Assembly (NCBI GenBank): GCA_031264715.1
Contig: JAISDP010000132.1
Location: 1-6,105 of the forward strand
DNA length: 6,105 bases
Reading direction: 5' to 3'
From: Bacteroidales bacterium
Lineage (GTDB): Bacteria > Bacteroidota > Bacteroidia > Bacteroidales > UBA4181
A model generated the notes under the pieces. That model had not been told where the DNA came from and searched no databases. It saw only the letters and a program-made list of their open reading frames with translations. Shown piece after piece: positions 1 through 4,980 of the stretch (position 1 is the first letter of the stretch; each line of letters opens with the position of its first letter). The translations under genes were made by a program, and so were the position numbers.

Positions 1-12
1 GTTTTTGAACAA

Positions 13-57
13 AATCAAAAAAAAATTGTTTTAGGAAGATTTTGATTATTTTTTTTA
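13..57. terminator. Weak AT-rich inverted repeat, possible terminator at the left edge
   Basis: AATCAAAA at 13-20 is complementary to TTTTGATT at 40-47, with a 19-base loop. A T-rich run (48-57) follows on the plus strand. The stem is almost all A:T, so it would be weak. It lies just beyond the stop of the minus-strand MFS gene and may end that gene or a plus-strand gene entering from the left. Chance is possible in such AT-rich DNA. Confidence 0.25.
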
Positions 58-65
58 TCCCTTAA

Positions 66-1265
66 CTACCGTTTCCTGTCAGGCGGGAGAAACGCTGCCA
101 CTAATCCCAGCAACGGCAGGAAAGAGCAAGCCTGGTATACAAAATCGATACCATGCTGGTCGGCAAGGGCGCCGAGTACCGCGGAAGCAATACCGGCTAT
201 ACCGAATGCCAGTCCGAAAAACAAACCGGCTATAGTTCCCACTTTTCCCGGGAGTATTTCCTGTGCATAAACCAGTATGGCTGAAAAGGCCGACGACAGT
301 ATCAACCCGATGAAGATACTAAGCACACAGGTACAGGTCAGGTCTGCATACGGCATCAGCAACGTGAAAGGCGTTACACCGAGGATCGAAAACCAAATGA
401 CATACTTGCGGCCTGTTCGATCGCCCACCGGTCCGCCAATCAATGTGCCTACTGCCGAAGCAAACAGGAAAATGAACAGGAAGAATTGCGAATGTCTTAC
501 CGATACGTCGAATTTATGTATCAGGTAAAAAGTGTAATAGTTGGTAAGGCTGGCCATATATACATACTTTGAAAAAATCAACACCAGGAGTATCGCTAAT
601 GTTATGGCGACCCTGGAGCGGGGCAGCTGCGCTTTGCGGGCAACCGTATCCCTTCTCTTGCGTTGCATCCGTTTCAGGTTGCCGCCATACCACCGGCTGA
701 TGGGGATCATCACGGCAATAGCCAGAAGGGCTACCAGCGAGAACCATTTGACATTTTGTTGTCCGTAAGGTGCAACAATCAATGCTGCCAACAACGGGCC
801 GAGCGATCCGCCAAGGTTACCGCCCACCTGAAACACTGATTGCGCCATGCCGTGCCTGCCACCCGACGCCATACGCGCCAACCGCGACGCCTCGGGATGG
901 AAAATGGCCGAGCCGAAGCCGATAAGCGCTACCGATGCCAGTATCATCCAAAGGCTTGTAGATTGCGAAAGGAATATCAGCCCACTCATGGTGCAAGTCA
1001 TACCGACGGGCAACGACAATGGTTTCGGGCGCTTATCGGTATACCATCCCACTACGGGTTGGAAAACCGATGAGGAAAACTGGAAGGTGAGTGTAATAAG
1101 CCCTATCTGTTTGTAGTCGAGCTGCAACGACTCCTTAATCAGCGGGTAAATTGCCGATACCAGCGATTGCAACATGTCGTTGAACAAGTGCGAAAGCCCC
1201 AGCGACCACAGGATAGCGAAAGTCGCCCCGCCTGCTGCAATATTTCTCTTTGCCCGGTAATTCAC
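66..1265 (-). CDS. MFS transporter, fosmidomycin-resistance (Fsr) type
   Basis: Probable 12-helix inner-membrane drug exporter of the major facilitator superfamily, resembling fosmidomycin-resistance protein Fsr. In numbering from the chosen start, an early LSHLFNDMLQ segment, the loop 2-3 motif GWYTDKRPKP (73-82), FHPEA (122-126), a glycine-rich SVFQVGGNLGG stretch and a second-half GDRTGRK (281-287) all fit this family. A basic central loop (about 193-218) separates the two six-helix halves. Length, about 399 aa, is normal. The reading frame extends to a TTG at 1287-1289, but that TTG lies inside a TACCTTTG promoter element, so I prefer the GTG at 1263-1265; no ATG occurs before the first helix. 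The stop is TAG at 66-68. The gene follows the terminator of the upstream unit, so it is probably transcribed on its own. The true substrate is unknown; fosmidomycin is only the family name. The family is secure, the start is not. Confidence 0.87.
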   Translation of the reverse strand: MNYRAKRNIAAGGATFAILWSLGLSHLFNDMLQSLVSAIYPLIKESLQLDYKQIGLITLTFQFSSSVFQPVVGWYTDKRPKPLSLPVGMTCTMSGLIFLSQSTSLWMILASVALIGFGSAIFHPEASRLARMASGGRHGMAQSVFQVGGNLGGSLGPLLAALIVAPYGQQNVKWFSLVALLAIAVMIPISRWYGGNLKRMQRKRRDTVARKAQLPRSRVAITLAILLVLIFSKYVYMASLTNYYTFYLIHKFDVSVRHSQFFLFIFLFASAVGTLIGGPVGDRTGRKYVIWFSILGVTPFTLLMPYADLTCTCVLSIFIGLILSSAFSAILVYAQEILPGKVGTIAGLFFGLAFGIAGIASAVLGALADQHGIDFVYQACSFLPLLGLVAAFLPPDRKR

Positions 1266-1286
1266 TTCGATCTGTATTTTGGGGTG

Positions 1287-1294
1287 CAAAGGTA
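1287..1294 (-). promoter_or_regulatory. Bacteroidota -7 promoter element for the MFS gene
   Basis: Read on the minus strand this is TACCTTTG followed by CA, an exact match to the TAnnTTTG -7 consensus of the primary sigma factor in Bacteroidota. It resembles the rpmB promoter in this window (T-run, then CCTTTGC). No convincing TTTG -33 box is seen; at 19-base spacing the sequence is CTTC. It lies 21-28 bases upstream of the preferred GTG start. Confidence 0.5.
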
Positions 1295-1296
1295 TT

Positions 1297-1322
1297 AAAA
1301 AAGGACTTCCGTGGAAGCCCTT
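1297..1322 (-). terminator. Intrinsic terminator of the zinc-ribbon gene
   Basis: On the minus strand an eight-pair stem (arms 1315-1322 and 1301-1308, loop 1309-1314) is followed by a run of U from 1302 down to 1297. One pair is G·U in minus-strand RNA but A·C in plus-strand RNA, so the structure is directional and belongs to the minus strand. It begins 40 bases after the stop of the 71-aa gene. Confidence 0.75.
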
Positions 1323-1361
1323 CAGGGAAAATATATAGACGCATCGCAGGCGATGGCCGCG

Positions 1362-1577
1362 TCATGCCGATACGGTCATGATTTCCTGCGTAGCGGGATC
1401 GAACACTAACCCACAGTTTTGGCAATAATACCAAAGTTCTTCACCGGGAACATTTTCCACATCTTTCTGGCAAATCCTCGACAGGAAGTTGCATCCGTAA
1501 CTTTCATACTCCATGTGTATATCCCGGCTCCCACATTCGGGGCATACAACGGAATGTTTGTGAATATTCAGGTTCAT
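1362..1577 (-). CDS. Small putative zinc-ribbon protein, function unknown
   Basis: A 71-aa protein that I cannot assign to a named family. It has CPEC at residues 12-15 and CQNC at 52-55, two knuckles that would make a four-cysteine zinc ribbon, plus extra cysteines at 29 and 36. There is no signal peptide or membrane segment, so it is probably cytoplasmic. The ATG at 1575-1577 is the natural start, because the first knuckle begins only 11 residues in. It lies 44 bases downstream of the truncated glycosyltransferase on the same strand, with no good promoter between them, and a terminator follows. Co-transcription with the glycosyltransferase is therefore likely. Zinc binding is inferred from cysteine spacing only. 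The cysteine layout and consistent start argue that it is a real gene. Confidence 0.7.
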   Translation of the reverse strand: MNLNIHKHSVVCPECGSRDIHMEYESYGCNFLSRICQKDVENVPGEELWYYCQNCGLVFDPATQEIMTVSA

Positions 1578-1621
1578 TTTGATATGTATTTTGAGATTGG
1601 AATGGATTGAAATGTGTTAAT

Positions 1622-2317
1622 TTATGCCAATTGTTCACTCAATTCGAATATTGGATCGGGCCAGATCCGTTCCGGCCAGGGCGTACGGCTTTTCCGGTGC
1701 AGCAATTCGCATTTTTTGCGCCGTATCACTGTAATATAACGGTTTCGTACCGTATCGAAGGTATTTTTTTCCATATCCGGGGCGTTTTCCATCATGATGA
1801 CACGTCCCCGGTATCCGTATTTTCGGAGGGTTTCTTCGGCTACGGCGCCGGGTACCCATACTTCGTCGACCGACGAAAGGAATTTGATCATGCGCCGGGT
1901 CATCCGTTTGGCCACGGACGGGCGTACCGACTGCAACATGTCCCGACAGTATCCGGGGTGGAACGTTGCTACTACAGGGATATCCCTGCGGCGACCCATC
2001 CACAACGCATATTGGCCGGTTGCGAAGGGTGAGTGGCAGTGTAGCAGGTCGAACGGAATATTGCGCAGGCGGGCTTGCAGTTTAAAATTGAGCCAGGGCA
2101 TCCCCGTCCGGTTGGAAATCTGCCGACTGACAGGATCTGATGCATCACGTAATGCACCGCTACCGTTATCCACACGACCGGGAACGCAGGAAGCAGTGGC
2201 ATAAGCATCACCCACCGTCCGGTTTAGCCAGAGTGTATACGCATGAACGGTGAGCGACGCTTCATCCATTGTTGTCGGGGCATATTCGTTAAATTGGCCT
2301 ATGGTGTACTTTTCCAT
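1622..2317 (-). CDS. Truncated GT-B glycosyltransferase (N-terminal half only), probable remnant
   Basis: The first 185 or so residues match the N-terminal Rossmann half of a family-4-type glycosyltransferase. Visible marks are IGQFNEYAPTTMDEASLTV near the start, LLHCHSPF at 91-98, VVATFH at 115-120, a DEVWVP segment at 151-156 and an EETLRKYGYRGRV stretch at 161-173. Family members are usually about 350-420 aa and carry the sugar-nucleotide site (the E-x7-E region) in a second domain. Here that domain is absent: a 46-residue basic tail I cannot match runs to the stop at 1622. Only 44 bases separate this from the next gene, so the missing half is not hidden downstream in another frame. Positions normally conserved also look altered, such as MDE where MDG is usual and ENA where DNG is usual. 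The ATG at 2315-2317 is preceded by AGAAGGAA. It is unlikely to be an active transferase and is either a decaying gene or a repurposed domain. Confidence 0.7.
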   Translation of the reverse strand: MEKYTIGQFNEYAPTTMDEASLTVHAYTLWLNRTVGDAYATASCVPGRVDNGSGALRDASDPVSRQISNRTGMPWLNFKLQARLRNIPFDLLHCHSPFATGQYALWMGRRRDIPVVATFHPGYCRDMLQSVRPSVAKRMTRRMIKFLSSVDEVWVPGAVAEETLRKYGYRGRVIMMENAPDMEKNTFDTVRNRYITVIRRKKCELLHRKSRTPWPERIWPDPIFELSEQLA

Positions 2318-2338
2318 TTCCTTCTACATTTAATAGGA

Positions 2339-2346
2339 CAAACATA
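2339..2346 (-). promoter_or_regulatory. Bacteroidota -7 element upstream of the glycosyltransferase
   Basis: On the minus strand this reads TATGTTTG, an exact TAnnTTTG match, 22-29 bases before the ATG at 2317. That leaves a short leader containing AGAAGGAA. No clear TTTG box is found 19-21 bases further upstream. It would drive the glycosyltransferase and zinc-ribbon pair. Confidence 0.45.
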
Positions 2347-2390
2347 CCGGCTAAATATTTTTTAATTGTTACGCGAACATTATGTTTGTA

Positions 2391-2720
2391 TTAATCTTTA
2401 ACATCCTTAACTTCTTTACCTTCATCATCAAGGATAACCGTTTTTTCGGTATTGTCAGCCTTGACAACAAGGGTTACTTTGGTTTGCTTTTTGCCAATGT
2501 TATAAGCAAGACTCTTCACGGTGCAGGTGTCTTCGAAACCTCTTACAGCTTCTTGTACCTTGGCATTCAGGCTTTCGATCTTTACATCGACAAAATCATC
2601 CTGAACCGCTACAACTTCGGAACTTCGGCTTACAGCATCTTTTGCTGCATTCGCATTTGCGCAAATCATAGTTCCCATCAACATGGCAACTGACAAAACT
2701 ACTGCTTTCATGATTTTCAA
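2391..2720 (-). CDS. Small exported protein with PepSY-like pattern
   Basis: A 109-aa protein with a clear signal peptide: Lys at 2 and 5, a hydrophobic core at 6-19, and a probable signal peptidase I site after ANANA at about residue 25. The lone Cys20 is not in a good lipobox, so a soluble periplasmic product is more likely than a lipoprotein. The mature part has a helix-like segment (about 48-62) and then strand-like segments ending in TVILDDEGKEV (94-104). This fold order and ending resemble the small PepSY-like domains common in Bacteroidota, but the match is by eye. PepSY domains are thought to bind or inhibit proteases or other partners; no role can be assigned here. It has its own upstream spacer and no close downstream partner: 73 bases separate it from the glycosyltransferase start. 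The function is unknown, but the gene is convincing because of its leader. Confidence 0.75.
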   Translation of the reverse strand: MKIMKAVVLSVAMLMGTMICANANAAKDAVSRSSEVVAVQDDFVDVKIESLNAKVQEAVRGFEDTCTVKSLAYNIGKKQTKVTLVVKADNTEKTVILDDEGKEVKDVKD

Positions 2721-2791
2721 AAATTTAAATTATTGTTTGTTATCTGATTCATTCTGTAACATAAAAGGGCAACATGTATGCCATCGGGAAA

Positions 2792-2822
2792 CAAATATGC
2801 ATTTCTAATTTCATATAGCTAA
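2792..2822 (-). promoter_or_regulatory. Possible promoter of the small exported protein
   Basis: On the minus strand CATATTTG (2792-2799) matches seven of eight positions of TAnnTTTG. TTAG (2819-2822) lies 19 bases further upstream in the place of the -33 TTTG box. This would give a leader of roughly 65 bases before the ATG at 2720. The region is AT-rich, so chance matches are easy. Confidence 0.3.
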
Positions 2823-2871
2823 AACACAGTAGCTTAAAAATTAAAATAATGGATAGCAACATGTAAAATCA

Positions 2872-2913
2872 GTGTGGAAGTGTGGAAAAATTCCACAGTG
2901 GAAGTGTGGAAAA
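2872..2913. repeat. GTGGAA hexamer array with DnaA-box-like sites
   Basis: The 322-base spacer between the divergent genes contains GTGGAA starting at 2874, 2882, 2898 and 2906, and its inverse TTCCAC at 2891-2896. The 16-base unit at 2874-2889 recurs exactly at 2898-2913, giving a 24-base period. TGTGGAA (2881-2887) and TTCCACA (2891-2897) form a 7-bp inverted repeat with a 3-base loop. On the minus strand 2881-2889 and 2905-2913 both read TTTTCCACA, which fits the relaxed DnaA-box pattern TTWTNCACA. It could be an operator, a DnaA cluster or a dispersed genome repeat. The rest of the spacer is AT-rich and shows only the promoter elements listed separately. Confidence 0.6.
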
Positions 2914-2946
2914 TTGAGGTTGCGTGTATTTCAAGTAAATATATTG

Positions 2947-2954
2947 TATTTTTG
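2947..2954 (+). promoter_or_regulatory. -7 promoter element of the alpha/beta-hydrolase
   Basis: TATTTTTG is an exact match to TAnnTTTG and lies 89 bases before the preferred ATG at 3043. The nearest TTG upstream (2920-2922) is 24 bases away, rather more than the usual 19-21, so the -33 part is weak. The hexamer array ends 33 bases upstream of this element, close enough for a bound protein to affect initiation. Confidence 0.4.
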
Positions 2955-3042
2955 GCAGGGATAAATCATGGTTTCCATGCCGGATTCCCCGATTCATCAT
3001 CATACTTGTAATTGTCGAATAAGGATTCAAAAACATCAATTT

Positions 3043-4005
3043 ATGAAATGTCATTATTTGGGAAAGTGTTTAAAATCACATGTTTGTGTTGTGCTTGTTC
3101 TCCTGTATGTATGGAATGTGGTCGCCGCCACGCCCGTAAAGGAAACCTTTACATACGCCGTTAAAAACGGGGTCGATCTGCGGATGGACAAATACGCCAT
3201 GCCCGGCAAGGCGGCGGGCGGGCAGCCATGTGTCATTTTCATGTTTGGCGGCAGTTTTCGCGGGGGCACAAGGGATTCGAAGACATATCTCGATTACTTC
3301 AACGATTTGGCCGGGCACGGCTACACGGTTGTATCCATCGACTACCGCCTGGGATTGAAGGATGTGAAGCCTCAAAGCATGGCAGAGACCGTCCCTGCCT
3401 TGAAACGGGCAATTGACTGGGCTGTGGAAGACCTGTACGATGCAACCACCTTTGCTTTGAAACATGCCGGTGAATGGAATATCAACCCTGCGCAAATCAT
3501 TATCAGCGGATCGAGCGCCGGGGCCATTGCCGTGCTCCAGGCCGAATACGAACGGTGTAACAGCGGGCCGCTTGCAGCAAACCTTCCGCGCGGCTTCCGT
3601 TATGCCGGTGTGGTAGGGTTTGCCGGGGCAATATTAGCGTTTTCGAACACGTTGCAATGGGAGAAAATGCCTGCCCCCACGATCCTGTTCCACGGAGATG
3701 CTGATGATACCGTGCCTTTCGCTAAATTGAAGCTGGAAAACATCATGTTTTGCGGTTCGCAGGAAATAAAGGAGCAGTTGGACAGAAGAGGTGCGTCATA
3801 CGCCCTGCTTCAATTTGCAGGCAATAAACACGAAGTATCAAGTAATCCCCTTAAATACAATCTTCCCGAAGTGCGAAGACTCATAGAAATAATGGTACTC
3901 AAATCCATGCCGGTAAACATCCATGCCCTGCTGGGAAAACCCGGCGTAAAAAGCCCCGATCAACCATTATCCATCGAGGATTTCATCAAAACCAATTTCA
4001 AATAA
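3043..4005 (+). CDS. Secreted alpha/beta-hydrolase (esterase/lipase-like)
   Basis: A 320-aa serine hydrolase of the alpha/beta-hydrolase fold, probably an esterase acting in the periplasm or outside. In numbering from the chosen start, residues 1-29 are a signal peptide (Lys-rich start, then a VCVVLVLLYVW core). FMFGGSF (66-72) is the oxyanion-hole region, with Phe in place of the usual HGGG histidine. VSIDYRLG (97-104) is typical of the family. GSSAG at 156-160 holds the nucleophile Ser158. HGDADDTVP (217-225) supplies the likely acid Asp221, and His263 in NKHEV completes the triad. The frame is open from an ATG at 2968, but that start would put 25 polar residues before the leader, so the ATG at 3043-3045 is preferred. 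The last 30 or so residues are an extension after the fold. It stands alone, divergent from the small exported protein. The substrate cannot be told from sequence. Confidence 0.87.
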   Translation: MKCHYLGKCLKSHVCVVLVLLYVWNVVAATPVKETFTYAVKNGVDLRMDKYAMPGKAAGGQPCVIFMFGGSFRGGTRDSKTYLDYFNDLAGHGYTVVSIDYRLGLKDVKPQSMAETVPALKRAIDWAVEDLYDATTFALKHAGEWNINPAQIIISGSSAGAIAVLQAEYERCNSGPLAANLPRGFRYAGVVGFAGAILAFSNTLQWEKMPAPTILFHGDADDTVPFAKLKLENIMFCGSQEIKEQLDRRGASYALLQFAGNKHEVSSNPLKYNLPEVRRLIEIMVLKSMPVNIHALLGKPGVKSPDQPLSIEDFIKTNFK

Positions 4006-4015
4006 CCTTTGAAAT
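3995..4015 (+). other. Inverted repeat across the hydrolase stop codon
   Basis: ATTTCAAA (3995-4002) and TTTGAAAT (4008-4015) form a perfect 8-bp stem with the TAA stop in its 5-base loop. No T-run follows, so it is not a standard intrinsic terminator. It may be an mRNA 3'-end structure or chance. Confidence 0.35.
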
Positions 4016-4076
4016 ATCGGTTAGTTAGAGATGCGGAATAAACAGATATATAACAGTTTTACGATGTGCATCCGGT

Positions 4077-4096
4077 AATCCGTCAGGTTGCGGATT
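4077..4096 (+). other. Hairpin upstream of the rpmB promoter
   Basis: AATCCG (4077-4082) and CGGATT (4091-4096) make a 6-bp stem with an 8-base loop, 22 bases before the rpmB -33 box. No T-run follows. It could end readthrough from the hydrolase or act as an operator; I see no family match. The remaining bases between 4016 and 4117 show nothing else recognisable. Confidence 0.3.
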
Positions 4097-4117
4097 TCAA
4101 GAAAAATGCAAAAAAAG

Positions 4118-4148
4118 TTTGTATAATCCATTTTTTTTACGACCTTTG
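4118..4148 (+). promoter_or_regulatory. Promoter of the rpmB operon
   Basis: TTTG at 4118-4121, a 19-base spacer and GACCTTTG at 4141-4148 match the Bacteroidota TTTG-N19-TAnnTTTG promoter in all but one base. Transcription would begin around 4153-4156, leaving a leader of about 27-30 A-rich bases without a Shine-Dalgarno sequence, as is usual in this phylum. It is the best promoter in the window, as expected for ribosomal genes. Confidence 0.7.
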
Positions 4149-4181
4149 CGCTCCGAAATTGAAAACATAATAAGCAGCATC

Positions 4182-4418
4182 ATGTCACAAATTTGTCAGA
4201 TTACAGGAAAAGGCGTCATGGGGGGCAACAATGTGTCGCACTCTAAAAGACGGACGAAACGGAAATATTATCCCAACTTGTTTGTCAAGAAGTTTTATGT
4301 TCCCGAAGAGGATAGCTGGATCACTTTGAAAGTATCGGCTGCCGGATTGAGGAATATCAATAAGAATGGGATATCTGCTTCGTTGAACGAGGCTTTGGCT
4401 AAAGGATACATTAAATAA
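4182..4418 (+). CDS. rpmB: 50S ribosomal protein L28 (bL28)
   Basis: A 78-aa protein of the large ribosomal subunit. The start MSQICQITGKG, the GNNVSHSKRRTKR stretch (15-27) and the KVSAAGLRNINKNG segment (50-63) are hallmarks of bL28, and the length is normal. Only one cysteine is present (residue 5), so this is the form without zinc-binding cysteine pairs. The frame is open further upstream to a TTG at 4119, but the promoter and the conserved N-terminus fix the ATG at 4182-4184. It is the first gene of a three-gene operon and is followed after 11 bases by rpmG. The identification is secure. Confidence 0.97.
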   Translation: MSQICQITGKGVMGGNNVSHSKRRTKRKYYPNLFVKKFYVPEEDSWITLKVSAAGLRNINKNGISASLNEALAKGYIK

Positions 4419-4429
4419 ATCAGGAAAAA

Positions 4430-4618
4430 ATGGCAAAAAAAGCTAAAGGTAACCGCATACAGGTGATCCTGGAATGTACGGAACAGAAAGAGAGCGGTCT
4501 TCCGGGAATGTCGAGGTACATCACTACCAAGAACAAAAAGAATACCACCGACCGGTTGGAACGTCGCAAGTACAATCCCATATTGAAAAAAGTAACGGTT
4601 CATAAAGAAATTAAATAA
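4430..4618 (+). CDS. rpmG: 50S ribosomal protein L33 (bL33), zinc-free type
   Basis: A 62-aa large-subunit protein. MAKKAKGNRIQVILECT at the start, a YITTKNKKNTTDRLERRKYNP region (30-50) and a basic C-terminus identify bL33. Zinc-binding forms carry two CxxC pairs; here only Cys16 remains, so it belongs to the cysteine-poor type that does not need zinc, matching the bL28 upstream. The spacing of 11 bases to rpmB and 9 bases to the next gene shows one operon. Both the start and the identification are secure. Confidence 0.97.
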   Translation: MAKKAKGNRIQVILECTEQKESGLPGMSRYITTKNKKNTTDRLERRKYNPILKKVTVHKEIK

Positions 4619-4627
4619 TTGTAAATC

Positions 4628-4786
4628 ATGGCAAAAAAAGCGATTGCAACACTGAGGCAGAAAGGAGCCGGCAAAGGAATGGCTAAAGTCATCAAGATGG
4701 TGAAGTCGGAAAAAACCGGCGCCTATACCTTTGTTGAAGATATTGTCGCTGTTGACGGCGTAAATGACTTTTTCGACAAGAAATAA
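4628..4786 (+). CDS. DUF4295 protein, probable ribosomal protein bL38
   Basis: A 52-aa basic protein. MAKKAIATLRQKGAGKGMAK at the start, a KVIKMVKSEKTGAYTF stretch (20-35) and an acidic-to-FFDKK ending (47-52) are the marks of the DUF4295 family, which is restricted to Bacteroidota and normally sits directly after rpmG. To my knowledge a protein of this family was seen in the Flavobacterium ribosome structure and named bL38; I state that from memory. The size, basic charge and operon position fit a ribosomal role. The ATG at 4628-4630 lies 9 bases after the rpmG stop. In most Bacteroidota ftsY follows; here hairpins begin at once and the next gene is on the opposite strand. Confidence 0.93.
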   Translation: MAKKAIATLRQKGAGKGMAKVIKMVKSEKTGAYTFVEDIVAVDGVNDFFDKK

Positions 4787-4788
4787 CC

Positions 4789-4810
4789 GTTCGCCGTTTA
4801 TTGGCGGAAC
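4789..4810 (+). terminator. First hairpin after the ribosomal operon
   Basis: GTTCGCC (4789-4795) pairs with GGCGGAAC (4803-4810) with one bulged G and a 7-base loop. It begins two bases after the DUF4295 stop. No T-run follows, so it may protect the mRNA 3' end rather than terminate by itself. Confidence 0.35.
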
Positions 4811-4821
4811 ATACAAATATT

Positions 4822-4843
4822 ACGGGAATATCCCGTTGTTTTC
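4822..4843 (+). terminator. Second hairpin, possible intrinsic terminator
   Basis: ACGGGA (4822-4827) and TCCCGT (4831-4836) form a 6-bp stem with a 3-base loop, followed by TGTTTTC. This is a plausible, somewhat weak intrinsic terminator for the rpmB operon, upstream of a stronger one. Confidence 0.5.
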
Positions 4844-4851
4844 AATACGTA

Positions 4852-4888
4852 AAAAAATACGTTGAGCAAATGTTTCAACGTATTTTTT
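4852..4888. terminator. Strong bidirectional intrinsic terminator
   Basis: A perfect 14-bp inverted repeat: 4852-4865 pairs with 4875-4888 around a 9-base loop. The core is TACGTTGA/TCAACGTA and both outer ends are runs of six A or T. Transcripts from either strand would therefore form a stem followed by U residues. It ends the rpmB operon on the plus strand and backs up the terminator of the converging gene on the minus strand. Confidence 0.8.
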
Positions 4889-4916
4889 ATGTATTGCCGC
4901 GAAGACACAGGGAACG

Positions 4917-4943
4917 AAAAAAGGCTGGACAGCGCCAGCCTTT
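4917..4943 (-). terminator. Intrinsic terminator of the ExbD/plug gene
   Basis: AAAGGCTGG (4920-4928) and CCAGCCTTT (4935-4943) form a 9-bp GC-rich stem with a 6-base loop. On the minus strand the stem runs into six U (4922-4917). It starts 37 bases after the stop codon of the converging minus-strand gene, so it belongs to that gene. Confidence 0.8.
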
Positions 4944-4980
4944 CGCATTTTGCAACCCATGTTTGTGATTTATGGTATAA

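Noticed and set aside
1794..2204. 136-aa plus-strand frame opposite the glycosyltransferase
   Set aside because: The minus-strand protein shows clear glycosyltransferase motifs; the plus-strand product looks like random low-order sequence.
2381..2388. TATGTTTG on the plus strand, an exact -7 match
   Set aside because: It points into the antisense of the small exported protein, with no plus-strand gene behind it; likely chance in AT-rich DNA.
2382..2693. 103-aa plus-strand frame opposite the small exported protein
   Set aside because: Its hydrophobicity reflects the complement of the other gene; the minus-strand frame has a proper signal peptide and start.
2769..2865. Ten-base direct repeat GCAACATGTA at 2769-2778 and 2856-2865
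   Set aside because: It is short, has only two copies 87 bases apart and bears no clear relation to either promoter; kept only as a note.
2872..2913. GTGGAA array considered as a CRISPR array
   Set aside because: The units are 6-16 bases with no unique 30-base spacers, and no cas genes are in the window.
2968..3042. Upstream ATG at 2968 as hydrolase start
   Set aside because: It would place 25 polar residues before the signal peptide; the ATG at 3043 gives a normal leader.
3076..3495. 139-aa minus-strand frame inside the hydrolase
   Set aside because: It is the shadow of a hydrolase with a complete catalytic triad; no motif is seen in the shadow.
4295..4816. 173-aa minus-strand open frame opposite rpmB, rpmG and DUF4295
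   Set aside because: It is antisense to three secure ribosomal genes, and its product has no recognisable domain.
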